In this document: piece by piece, positions 49,449 to 59,603 of the stretch
How positions within the stretch are numbered: the first letter of the stretch is position 1
Layout of the letters: each line of letters starts with the position of its first letter
Assembly: GCF_037975245.1 (NCBI RefSeq)
Contig: NC_092581.1
Coordinates: 20,048,303-20,112,302, forward strand
DNA from: Apostichopus japonicus
Lineage: Eukaryota; Echinodermata; Holothuroidea; Aspidochirotida; Stichopodidae
Length of the DNA: 64,000 nt
Reading direction: 5' to 3'
The notes under the pieces: generated by a model
Told to the model about the DNA's origin: nothing
Databases searched by the model: none
The model's input: only the letters and a program-made list of their open reading frames with translations
Program-made: the position numbers and the translations under genes

Positions 49449-51874
49449 CTAAAATGAGAGATGGAAAAAAAATTATGTTATAACACCAGACATATTTTTT
49501 CCCATGGCAGTTTTGAGATTGATGCAGTTACTAGTTTCTGATATAAATTTGCTATAAAATTTAAGGTAAATTATTCCATAAATAATACAATGTTTGCACT
49601 ATAAAGAGATTGAAGGGATCTGTGATCATAGTTTTGATTCTTGATTTATTCACCTAATTAAAGTTATCAATGAGTATGTAAATGGTTCCATTTAAACTTT
49701 GAAATCAACACCTACATTTTTACATTGTAGTGTTAATCATATACAAAGGAACACAAACAAAGAAGTTTAACAACTTTTTACGACCTTTCATTCAGAAAGT
49801 AAAAGAAAAGCTGAAATGTTAGGATGGTCTTGGTTTTTTCCAATTGTTAACTTTGAGTAATGGTTCATCTACTTTGGTACATGTGCTAGGATATTGTAAC
49901 CAAGAACAAATAGTTGCTTTAAATGACATTCCCAGAATGTTAGCTAATGATCAGTTAACAAACAAATATTCCAACATGTCGCAGAAACTCACCTTTTAAG
50001 GTTTTGATACTCTACAGCCTTCTCTTCTAGTTCAGGCTTTTGTGAATCTATTCTCTTTATCAAGGCATTTGTTCTCCTTCCTCTCCTGTTGTTCCGGGGA
50101 ACCCTCTGTGGGAGAGGCATCAATGTCCGTTGAAACAGTTCCACCAGAAAGCTCATATCAGCTCCATCTTCATTGTCAACTTTTACTTGTCTCTGAATAT
50201 ATAACACTAGGATAAGTTCAATCTCTTCTTGTGAAATTACCTAAATTGCTGTGTTTACATTAATACCTATAAATGTAAACAGCAACTTTATAGAATTACC
50301 ACTAACAACTTCCACATAAGGGAATGGGAGAGTGCCCCCTCCTCCTTAGAAATATACGATCATGGGCTGTAGTATTTGTAGCACAGTTGTCAATTGTATA
50401 CCCTGGCAGGGGTGCAACCATGTATACTATTTGAGACCTCGACCGCCAGAAAAATCAGGGGGATCAACCACCACCTTCCCCCCACCACCCCACTGACAAT
50501 TTGTTAACATTGCAAAAGTACGCCTACAGACATAAACCTATAACATACAGTTAAAAAGTTGGTGCAACTTGTAGTCGAAAATTATGAAATATTGCTTCAA
50601 AATATAGCACTATTTTGCATCAAAGCAACTTCACGTTCACACAATTTCCCATCCGAATGTTAGTTCTCGGCTAGGCTATGGTATAGGACAGAGATATTTT
50701 GTGTACAGCTAAGAAGTTTGCTGATGACACCAAATTGTATTCTGAGGTCTCTTCCAAAAGCGATTCTGAGAAATTTCAAGCGGATTTAGATAAGATTTTT
50801 TCCTGGTCTCAGGGGTGGCAAATGCTTTTTAATATTGATAAATGTAAGGTAATGCACATTGGTAGTAGTAACCAAAAGTTTACATACATTCTAAATGGTG
50901 TGGAGTTACAGGAGGTCTCTGTTGAAAGAGACCTAGGTATCTACATTGACTCGTCTCTGCAACCTTCCAAACATTGTCTTGAAGCTGCTATAAGAGGTAA
51001 TAGGGTTTTAGGTGTGATCAAGAGGAACTTCAGTTTTCTGAAAGAGGACATCGTAGTTAGGCTTTTTAAGCAGTTGGTTAGGCCTTATCTGGAGTATGCT
51101 GTGCAGGCTTGGAACCCTTATTTTGCTAAGGATAAGGAAGTACTTGAAAAGGTCCAGAGGAGAGCTACTAGGATGATTAGTTCCTTAAAGAGGGTTCCTT
51201 ATTATAGGCGGTTACAACTGTTGAATCTCACCACACTGGAGCTTAGGAGGTTACGTGGGGACTTGATCCAGGTTTTCAAGATTGTGTATGGTTTCGACAA
51301 TTTATCCTTTACCGACTTTTTCATGTTTGCAAACAGTAGTTGTACTAGAGGTCATTGTCTTAAACTTCAAAAGTCGCATAGTAGCATTAATATTCGGCAT
51401 AACTTTTTTGCTTATAGGGTTGTGAATGAGTGGAATAGTTTGCCTGAGAAAGTTGTACTTGCAAGTAGTGTCAATGGGTTTAAGAATGCTTTGGACAAGC
51501 ACTTTCAGCATTGTAATCGGGTCTGAGTGTTTGTGTCTTCAGTTTTTTCCCTCTCTTTATAGGGTCCTTGATGGGGACTTAAGTGTCCCTCCTGATCCCT
51601 TTTTCTACTAAACTAAACTAAACTAGGCTACAGTAGTTACTTAGAGTAGACCTAACATGAGCCTAACGTTATAACCAAGTTAGTATTCGAAATCGAAGTA
51701 ACAACGATCAATGGCAGATTTGCGATCGACAGCAACAAACAACTACCTGAAGCAAAAGCTATTGATTCTTACGTCTCTTAACAGTTTTAGTATGGTTTCT
51801 TTGCTTAGTATTTCAGGATGTAAAATGTCAGGGTGTAAAATTTCAGGCTCAAAAGAACTTCCGGGTTCCTTCAT
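49067..51874 (-). CDS. C2orf49: Ashwin copy 2, truncated tandem paralogue (possible pseudogene)
   Basis: Exons 51874-51773, 50192-49993 and 49448-49067 join in frame into about 227 residues. All internal splice sites are intact and there is no premature stop. Compared with copy 1, exon 3 lacks a block of roughly 80 residues (after LTPESR, which removes the RLKPPP motif) and one of roughly 25 residues. Both deletions keep the frame. Homology to copy 1 stops at 49128, two codons short of the exon 3 donor. The final exon (KRKITWP) is therefore absent and the frame runs on for about 20 hydrophobic residues into A/T-rich DNA. A LINE sits in intron 1. Open frames argue for recent or selected coding; loss of two conserved motifs argues for a decaying copy. 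Confidence 0.65.
49993..50192 (-). CDS. C2orf49: Ashwin copy 2 exon 2
   Basis: The exon is 200 bp, identical in length and phase to exon 2 of copy 1. The acceptor is TTATATATTCAG and the donor GTGAGT. The MPLPQRVPRNNRRG segment is unchanged. Differences elsewhere are mostly single substitutions (for example D to E, R to Q and A to S). Confidence 0.75.
50679..51622 (+). mobile_element. CR1/L2-type LINE, 5' truncated, in intron 1 of ashwin copy 2
   Basis: An open frame (50699-51526) of 275 codons begins just before the reverse-transcriptase motif FADDTKLY and runs intact to a C-terminal region typical of this LINE group (VVNEWNSLPEKVVLASSVNG, FKNALDKHF). A short 3' UTR ends in ACTAA repeats. 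An 8-bp duplication CTAGGCTA flanks it (50671-50678, 51623-51630), and the empty site is visible in copy 1 at 42627-42634. The endonuclease and N-terminal reverse transcriptase are missing. It lies opposite to the host gene. Confidence 0.88.
51773..51874 (-). CDS. C2orf49: Ashwin copy 2 exon 1
   Basis: The exon is 102 bp (34 codons). It starts MKEPGSSFEPE and carries a direct internal repeat of the diagnostic motif, ILHPD then ILHPE, from a 15-bp duplication. The donor is GTAAGA (51772-51767). Its 5' side abuts the 30-bp GATGGCGCT minisatellite. Confidence 0.7.
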
Positions 51875-51884
51875 TTTGTTCCTT

Positions 51885-52028
51885 GCTGATGGCGCTAGTA
51901 CAAATAAATTGAGCTGATGGCGCTATTGCAAATATATTGGGCTTATTGCGCTTGTACAAATATTTTGGTCTGATGGCGCTTGTACAAATCAAATATATTG
52001 GGCTGATGGCGCTAGTGCAAATATATTG
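51885..52028. repeat. GATGGCGCTAGTRCAAATATATTG minisatellite beside ashwin copy 2
   Basis: About five units of 28-33 bp. Copy 1 has a single unit at the equivalent place (GGTGGCGCTAGTGCAGATTT, 42900-42919). The array lies immediately 5' of the copy 2 start codon, so it would be 5' UTR or promoter. Confidence 0.88.
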
Positions 52029-52466
52029 CTTGAGGCACGCAAGAAGTTGTCTTAGCTTTTACCTTGCCTGTACAATTAATGTGAGCGCGCCCTAACATCC
52101 TCAGTATTAAAGTTCCTTTTACTCAGTATAACGTAACTCTACATAAGGATTTCTACTCTTTCGAAAATTTGTCAAAAACAGTTCGTACTAAAGCTAATTC
52201 CCCTGACAAGCAGATTTGTAAAAGGGCGCTCTCGGTTAGTATTATAATTCGACGATATTTACATAGAACGAACGTCTTGACCAAAGACTACGCAAGAAGG
52301 GGACCTATGGCAGTCTTCCAATCGCCGCACCTGAATTATGGCTATCGAACATCTCCTTTGCTCCATTCCCAAAAATGTTTGAGAGGAGAGTTTGGGGAAG
52401 GATGAGGGGATGGGGGTAGAGTGGTACATTGTTTCCCTACACTGCTTGTAGATCATTCCCTGATAA

Positions 52467-53976
52467 ATCTGGTGTGGTTGGGAGAAAGGCGTGCATTACG
52501 AAGATACATTGCAAAGATGTGGGGGGGGGGGTGAAGGGGGGGGGTGGTAATAGGAATGAAGAGATTAAGGATGGAAGAGACAAAGTGGAAAACGTGATAG
52601 CAAATGTGGTTCTATATATTAATCATCTCAATTTAATGGGAGGAGCAATAATCTAACAAGTTGTCAAAGAACAGCAATAAATACAAAATATTAAAAATAT
52701 TTGATTATTTTAAACAAGAAATGTTAAATGAAGTCTTGGACTGACTGCTTGTGGATATACTCTGACTAAACTGTCCTCTTACATGTCTACTTGTTACATT
52801 TGAATGTTTCTTGTTTCTAAGCTTTATCAAACTTAAAATTGAAAACAAGAAGAAAAAAGATCAAAGCAAAGAAGTTCAATTAGCAAATAAAATTCATATT
52901 AAAATATTGATAGGCAGCTGTCTCAAGCTTAACTTTTGTAAGCACAAGTAAATTTATCCTTCTATGCAGCAGGGGCTCAACCCCCCTCCTACACCCCTAC
53001 CAACTGACGTACAGGATATTACAAAGAGATTCCTGGTGTACTGTATGTAAATAATATAAATTGTATGCACACCACAACCTAAACAGTTGAAAATCCTTCA
53101 GCTGGCTTTCTAAGTTGCAAATACAGCAACATGTTTACATTTTAGCAACCTCCATTTTACCAAACTTTTTTAATATTTTTATACCCATCTTAAGGATGAC
53201 ATATTGGTGGTTGGCCTCCTGCTATACATATATTTTTTGTTTACCTATAGTTTCTTATGTAGAGCTACAATTACACAACTCAAGTCAAATTCAAATATGG
53301 TGTTTTAAGTCTTCAAGCAATTCCCTGAGTGGATGTTGATAAATTTTGTGATTCTATTTCCACAAGAAACAACTCACATAGCAATCATATTCACTAGCGT
53401 AACTAGTCTAAAATGATTTCAAATATTGAATCAAAAGTCGAATTTTTTTAATTTTTAAAATCTGTGTATTACATGTGATTGATATTAATATAAAATAATG
53501 TCTAAGATATGACACATTGAGAATGGGATAAGATAATAAATTAGTTAAGATATTTCAAAACTGCTAGCTAATTTGGTTAAACACCTTAGATGGTGTTTTA
53601 CTTTGGTAACATCGCTGTCCAATTTTGAATTGAATTGAATTTATTGTCCACAATTTGAAATTCGGCTTACACAGGTCGTAAACGAAGAAAAAGAAGAAAA
53701 GCAATAGTATAAGTAAGCTATACATATACAGTAATACAAACATATTTACAGCAAGTCCTACAAATAAGAAACAATTAAATATATGGATAGAATTAGGCAC
53801 AATTGAGTATCTGTAGCGATTTTGATTGAAACTCTGCTGGTTTGGTAAAATTGCCGACCAAATACTAAATATAGCTATTCTAATAATGCCAATAACATGG
53901 AGCTTATTATAGCCCACTGTATTCTTTCAAAGTTTCCAAATATTTCTAATTATCTGAAGCAGTGTTCACTTGGGCA
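52467..53976. other. Intergenic DNA between ashwin copy 2 and the PDSS2 3' end
   Basis: No gene seen. Short G8-G9 tracts at about 52520-52545; otherwise AT-rich unique sequence. Confidence 0.4.
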
Positions 53977-54456
53977 CGGTAGAAAAAAAAGGATCAGGAG
54001 GGACACTCAAGTCCCCATCAAGGACCCTATAGGAGAAAAAAAACTGAAGACACAAACACTCAGACCTGATTACAATGCTTATAGTGCTTGTCCAAAGCAT
54101 TCTTAAACCCATTCACACTACTTGCAAGTACAAATTTCTCAGGCAAACCATTCCACTCATTCACAACACTATTAGAAAAAACATTATGCCGAATATTAAT
54201 CCTACTTTGTAACTTTTGGAGTTTAAGACAATGACCTCTTAGCAAACATGAAAAAGTCAGTGAAGGATAAATTGTCGAAACCATACACAATCTTGAAAAC
54301 CTAGATCAAGTCCCCACGTAACCTCCTAAGCTCCAGTGTGGTGAGATTCAACAGTTGTAACCGCCTATAATAAGGAACCCTCTTTAAGGAACTAATCATC
54401 CTAGTAGCCCTCCTCAGAACCTTCTCGAGTACTTCTTTATCCTTAGCAAAATATTA
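53977..54456 (-). mobile_element. 5'-truncated CR1/L2-type LINE fragment downstream of PDSS2
   Basis: The minus strand matches the 3' third of the LINE at 50679: GACACTTGAGTGTCC-like 3' UTR, WNGLPEKFVLASSVNGFKNA, and LELRRLRGDL. It is truncated near the KDKEVLE segment. It has small deletions and frameshifts. Confidence 0.8.
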
Positions 54457-54698
54457 ATATTATTAGTAATTAAAAAATATAAAATCTGTGCTGAAACTTC
54501 TCAAGAGTTCAATTGAATCATTATAAGCATGCACTTAGTAAGCTAATAATCTTTGAGTGAAAAGACACAGATAAGACTGGTGTCTTAGCTCAAACACTGA
54601 CTATCATTTCTGGATCAATACACTGTAAGTTTATGATAGAAACGGCTGCAAACTGAACAATCAAATGCACTATATAGCTTTTAACTTGTGATTGTGTT

Positions 54699-54857
54699 TC
54701 ATCTGAAAGATGTCAGGGCATGTAAGAGATTGTTCAAGGCCCCCTTTGCTTCTTGGTTAGGGAATTCCTTGATAGCTTCTTTTGCAGTACCAACATAATG
54801 GTGGCAGAGATCTTTAGCCTTTTCAATAGCTGACCCTCCTTTCAAAGCTTGCAAAAT
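54699..54857 (-). CDS. PDSS2: PDSS2 terminal exon 5
   Basis: The exon is 159 bp including TGA. The acceptor is TTCTTTTTACAG. It encodes [20 protein letters not shown] through [11 protein letters not shown], the conserved C-terminal helices. No clear polyadenylation signal was found immediately downstream, where a LINE fragment begins within about 250 bp. Confidence 0.9.
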   Translation of the reverse strand: MLQALKGGSAIEKAKDLCHHYVGTAKEAIKEFPNQEAKGALNNLLHALTSFR

Positions 54858-57800
54858 CTGTAAAAAGAAAAGGTATGATTCTGAGTATTTCAATCATTCA
54901 GCATTGAGGCAGCAGGACAAGGTGGACCGACATACAGAGAGACAGATGGATGGACAAGGAAAAACCATTCAACTTTAACTACATGGTGAGAAGAAAGTGA
55001 TTAATGAGTCAAAAGCAAAGATGAAAACAAAAGACAGCTCATTTTTAGAGGAATCTTATGGATAACCTACACTTTATTGAATATAGAAATCCATCCCACT
55101 GGATGGACTGAAAAGCCCTGAACCAGCCTAGTAGTATATCACTTTTCTTTCCAAGAAGGTGTACAAAATTTACATCATAACCTGTTTTTCACCTTCCATT
55201 TTTGTTTCATTGAAATCGTAAATGGAATGTTTCAACAATCTTGTTATGATCCATTTTCGAGAACAGCTTGTTTATGAAATGGTACCGAAATCCACAGCTA
55301 TAAGAACCAGAGGCACAACCAACTTTTGTTTACTGGGGAGGAAGGGGGAGGGGTATGGGGAAGGGCTTAGATGTATATAGGCCATGGCAGAGGTTAAAGG
55401 AGAGCGGTTCCCCCCCACCCTTTGAGAATGTTTTTGTAAAATGAGAGGTGTGTAGATGCAAGAATGGTGGTAAATTTTGTAATAATGTTGAACAAGTTTC
55501 AACTGTTTAGGTTGCAGCGCACACTAATTTTGTTGTATTATGCATTGGCATTTTTGTCTGCTGGTGGGGAGGCTGACTGTTCCCATTTGAATTTATTCTT
55601 TGGGGGAGGGGAGGGGAGGGGGAGGGGAGGGAGGAGGGTTGAGGGGTTTGAAGTTTTGGCACCTCTGATAAAATAAGCCATGCAAAAATTTTCATCTTCC
55701 ATCTACATCAGGGTTCCCCTAACTTTATCCCCCCACAAACCCCCTGTGGATGTCAGAGTTGTCCACGAACCCCCAACTTTTCGACACACAATCTGAGTCA
55801 TTATTATACTATAATACGCATAACTGCCTGTTTCTGTTTCATAATTCAGTTATTTATCACATGCACGGTACGGTACCGTGCATGTGATAAATAATTGCCA
55901 TAGTAGTATGTACTACTATGGCAACATATGCGTATGGAACGCAAAAAGCGTTTGTACATTGCTAAATTATATGATCAATCACATTTTAGTTCAAAAACAA
56001 CTACTCTAGTTTTGACTTTCAGAAAAGTGTCACGAACCCCCTGGGATGGACTCACGCACCCCCTGGTGGTTCATGCACCCCAATTAGGGAACCCCTGATC
56101 TACATGAAATATTGATCCAGAGTTAATTTCATCTAAAATAATTAACTATTTGTCTCAGAAACAATTCTTAGTGGTTCCTGTTACATTGATGGTACACTGA
56201 CTTCAACACTGGTTACCATGACGAGAACAACAGTCTGCCTGAATATTCTCCTATTCTCACTCTGGTAACAATGATATATTCTACAAATTTACACATCGGT
56301 TGATTATGTTATTTATAGCTGTTTATAACTGTAGTTATTTGAATAAATGCTTTCCAACTTTACAAATGACAGAAATCATCTGATAACAATTTTTGAAAGA
56401 ATTTCTCTCTACTTTCTTACCTCTGAATGTGAGAGACCTTTAACGGGTGAAACCTCATTCTGTAGTATGACTGGACTGGACATTAAATAATTATATCCAT
56501 CTACTGGTTCTTTTCTTATCTGGATGAGATCTTGATGTAACTAGAGGAAATAAATAAATATGGAGTCCATTGTGTACTCTAATTACTAGCTTTTGACATC
56601 ATAATTCCATCTTGAGGCAAAGTAAAGAAAAGTCACCCCCCCCAACCCCACCGTCACTAGAAATAATCAAGATCGTTATTGAAATGAATTCAAAATGTCT
56701 ATTATGTATGTAGTTTGAGAATTTGTTAAAAACCTAGACCAATGACTTGTACAGGCTTGCTACTGTCGGTAATTAGACACTAGTGCACAGTCAATACATG
56801 CAGCTACAGTCAATACCCACAACACAATGGACAGCTCAGGTCCAGATAAAAGATAACAAGGTATCATGTTTCGCTACTGTCTGCATTTTGTAGCGACAAG
56901 AAGAAAAAAACTTCACTTGCAAGCAACGGAAAGTTCACTTTTTCAGAGGGCGGCACACGTTTTGGGGCGAGTCTTCAATGACTTTACTACAGAGAAAGTT
57001 TGATAACCAGAGGCAAAACCCATTTCTCATTTTTCTATAAACAGGTAAATTTTGAATAAACTTTACTCTCAAAATCCATAAACATGTCCATGTGACAAGT
57101 CTCCAAAGAGTTACACTCACCTGTTGAGCCCATGCAAGATTCTTGCCAAATTCAAATGCTGAATCTATAAACTCTTGTCTCTGATTGGTCAATAGCAGAG
57201 CTGACTTACAGCTGTGACCAATCAAGCTTCCTGCTGAATGAAACACATAGTCCTTCCACTCATCGAAGCTTTTGACGGATGGCTCATGATTTAGCTTTTC
57301 ATAGTTCATTGCATCGAATGCAGCTTGTGTCATGTGATCAATGGACTGAGAAATTAAATCAACGACGAGAGTGTTTCTGAGATTGGCCAACGCCGACGAT
57401 GAACTGGCAAGTAAAAAGTCTCCACTAAGAACAGCCATTTTGTTTCCAAATTCAATATCCTTGAGAGGACCATCCGAGGGTAAGATATTACTCAAGTCAA
57501 AGACTCCACGATGAACTAGAAATGCTGTGTAGATCATCTCGGTAATTTCCGCTAAGGTTCTCTGGCTGTAAGAGAGGAAAGCAGAGACTGAGCAGGGCTG
57601 TGTGTGAACAGATAAAGGAAGAAGCTAACAAAGTTAGAACTACTGTAAGTTAGGAAAGAGAACAAGGAAAACCAGGGAATGTAAAAGTTAACAAACCACT
57701 GTAATTATTTATAAAGATTTGTTCTCAATTTCTGGAGGAAGAAGCAGACAAGGTTTGACAATGCATATTGGTACTAGGACAAGATAAGATATATTACATT

Positions 57801-59582
57801 TCAAATGCTGCACTATTAAGATGGTGGCCTTACGCAAATAACTTCTTCTGGTGTATATAATTGTTTAGTAACTATGGTCATGCCAATAGTGAGTGTCCTT
57901 CAGGAGGCTTATTTAAATTAGCATCCACATCTTTGAAATGTTGTCCCTACTTTTATCCTTTTCTAGTGCAAAATTAGTGGACTCAAAGAGTAAAAGTTGA
58001 CATTTTCCAGGTGATCTTATATTTATTCAGTGACTGTGGAGTAAGATTACCATCGGTACAGATCTGTGTCGACCTAAAAGTCAGCTGTCGTTGGTGATGA
58101 CTCACCTTGGATGTATACCACTAACAAATGGGACCTTTGGGTCCATCACAGATGAGGAAGGTCCAGCTGCCTTTGCTACCAGTAACACCACCAAACCTCT
58201 CATTTGAATACTGTGACTCCCATCATTGAGGAAGTTTCTATTTCATAATGGAAAAGGAAAAAAAACACTCAATGTAAAAGACGAGAATCAATAAATAGTA
58301 TTACTAAGAATTTAGGATACAGAATCTGTCGATTCTCTGATAAGTTATCACATAATGTATCCAAAGTACTATCTTTGTCTATCTGAGTTCCCTAGCAACA
58401 ACAGATTGAGAATCAATATAGGTCTGGCAAAAAGGTTTCAATGCAAAGATATCAGTTGACTCAGTGCTATCTTTACTTGCTATTTGGAAAATATCCCAGC
58501 ACTCCAGCAATTATAATTTCCACACTATCATAGTTCTTGGTATGTCAAGTTCTATGACAAAGATGGTGATTTCCTTATTATGGTGATGTGGCCAAGAGAG
58601 ACTGGTTGCGTCTGTAATACCTCATTTGAGTCAATCCACATCAATCTTCAGCAATTCTGGAAAACCTTGATGGAGGTCATATCTCAGATATTTGTCTAGA
58701 TTTTATTGTAAGAGCAAAGATATTAATGGCTAGAACCAGATTCCAACCAGTCTGAAAGCCACAGTATCTTGCACACCAATGTAATCAGGTATCACACCCA
58801 GTTTTATTCCACACAACCCAGAAAGCAACAGGGAAAGGATTTCAAGAGACATTTGGCTTTTTACATATGGGTCTGTTCACGTTAAAGCGCCCATATTAGC
58901 ATAAATGGCATTTGGAGCATTGTAACAAAATACTTAGAGATTCTAGAGATACAAATATGATCGCGGCAATTAAATTGTGCGCTTGAACGTGAACAGACCC
59001 ATACACTTTAATAAATAAATGAATAAAGAAAAACTGATTACATAAATTATAAGGAAATGAATAGTGGGAAATTCCATGTATTCACTTATTCCATGTAATT
59101 TGTCAATTTTTATCATAAATCTGTGGCTATTACTAAAAGATTTAAAATATGATGAGACATTATAGATGCAGTTTTATCACATCTTTGTGAATTAATTGTT
59201 CATATCAAGATTTGTTTCATGGAATGACTCACTTTGCTGTTTGTAAAAGAGGATGTTTGGTCCCTACCAGCTTGCGAAGGTGAAGGGCAACGCTTGCCAG
59301 CTCATCGCTTAACAGACACCTGAGACTCATGAACGATGTAGGGTATCCCACAATCCTCTCTGCTTGTGATACTGCTTTCTTCCACGGTTCTTTCCCAGAG
59401 AAAGCAAAGAAACTAACTGCCCTATCGTGTGGTAGCTGACAGCTTTCTACTGGGTAAAGTAGGCCTACGTTGCGCTTTAACAGTAAACTGGGGCAGCACA
59501 CATTTAAATCAGACATGCCTCTGAGGTTGAGTGCATAACTCTTTAGAGGTCTTAGTAATGGTCTTCTGAATATCAAATTCAT
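54699..59582 (-). CDS. PDSS2: Decaprenyl-diphosphate synthase subunit 2, complete five-exon gene
   Basis: Exons 59582-59233, 58237-58106, 57565-57121, 56540-56421 and 54857-54699 join in frame into 401 residues; human PDSS2 has 399. PDSS2 pairs with PDSS1 in mitochondria to build the polyprenyl tail of coenzyme Q (family knowledge). Signatures visible are a basic N-terminus ([15 protein letters not shown]) suitable for mitochondrial import, [65 protein letters not shown] and a C-terminal helix [17 protein letters not shown]. Where catalytic prenyltransferases have the first DDxxD motif, this protein has HRGVFD (residues 179-184), as expected for the non-catalytic subunit. All phases and GT/AG sites agree. 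A homologous PDSS1 would show DDxxD and is excluded. Confidence 0.93.
55602..55646 (+). repeat. G-rich tract with quadruplex-forming pattern
   Basis: Consecutive GGGGGAGGGGAGGGGAGGGG then further GAGGGG runs, more than four G-runs of three or longer with one-base spacers. It lies in PDSS2 intron 4 near the right end of a possible hAT-like repeat (about 55308-55670, ends CAGAGG...CCTCTG, target duplication not convincing). Confidence 0.7.
55709..56097. mobile_element. 389-bp hAT MITE in PDSS2 intron 4
   Basis: The ends CAGGGTTCCCCTAAC and (reverse complement of right) CAGGGGTTCCCTAATT are classic hAT termini. A perfect 8-bp target duplication ATCTACAT lies at 55701-55708 and 56098-56105. Subterminal CACGAACCCCC-type repeats occur on both sides. 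Two adjacent perfect palindromes sit in the middle. Confidence 0.9.
55850..55924. repeat. Two adjacent perfect palindromes inside the hAT MITE
   Basis: The first is 45 nt (55850-55894): 22-bp perfect arms around one base, centred on ACGGTAC-G-GTACCGT. The second follows at once (55895-55924): 14-bp perfect arms TTGCCATAGTAGTA around TG. Confidence 0.9.
56421..56540 (-). CDS. PDSS2: PDSS2 exon 4
   Basis: The exon is 120 bp (40 codons), phase 0 at both ends. The acceptor is TTTCCTCTAG and the donor GAG|GTAAGA. It encodes [20 protein letters not shown] followed by [15 protein letters not shown]. The SSPVILQ segment aligns with the SAPVVLHQE region of vertebrate PDSS2. Confidence 0.85.
56760..56985 (+). 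repeat. Dispersed repeat, copy B, in PDSS2 intron 3
   Basis: This copy is collinear with 15315-15565 but lacks a short internal segment (around TATAAATGATACAG). Two copies 41 kb apart in introns of different genes show that it is a mobile or dispersed element. Confidence 0.75.
57121..57565 (-). CDS. PDSS2: PDSS2 exon 3 (core of the prenyltransferase fold)
   Basis: The exon is 445 bp. The acceptor is TCCTCTCTTACAG and the donor GTGAGT (57120-57115). It carries [11 protein letters not shown], the degenerate aspartate-rich region [22 protein letters not shown], and [20 protein letters not shown] before NLAWAQQ. Confidence 0.92.
58106..58237 (-). CDS. PDSS2: PDSS2 exon 2
   Basis: The exon is 132 bp. 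The acceptor is ATGAAATAG and the donor GTGAGT (58105-58100). It encodes [14 protein letters not shown] and then [14 protein letters not shown], a conserved PDSS2 strand, ending at a split serine codon. Confidence 0.87.
58868..59001. mobile_element. 134-bp MITE with TA target duplication in PDSS2 intron 1
   Basis: The ends TGGGTCTGTTCACGTTAAAG and (reverse complement of right) TGGGTCTGTTCACGTTCAAG continue for 23 bp with one mismatch. TA lies directly outside both ends (58866-7 and 59002-3). No coding capacity. Confidence 0.82.
59233..59582 (-). CDS. PDSS2: PDSS2 exon 1 (mitochondrial leader and N-terminus)
   Basis: The coding part is 350 bp. The chosen ATG (59582-59580) starts a basic, Asp/Glu-free leader. 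An in-frame upstream ATG at 59645 gives a hydrophobic extension that looks non-coding. A good acceptor (CTCCGAATTCAG, ending at 59604) lies only 21 bp upstream of the chosen ATG, so a 5' UTR intron is possible. The donor is GTGAGT (59232-59227). Confidence 0.85.
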
Positions 59583-59603
59583 TTTTAATTCACAGTAAGT
59601 TTC

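Noticed and set aside
55308-55670. Possible further hAT MITE (CAGAGG...CCTCTG ends)
   Set aside because: The flanks ATAAGAAC and ATAAAATA agree at too few positions for a convincing 8-bp duplication, and the ends match only partly.
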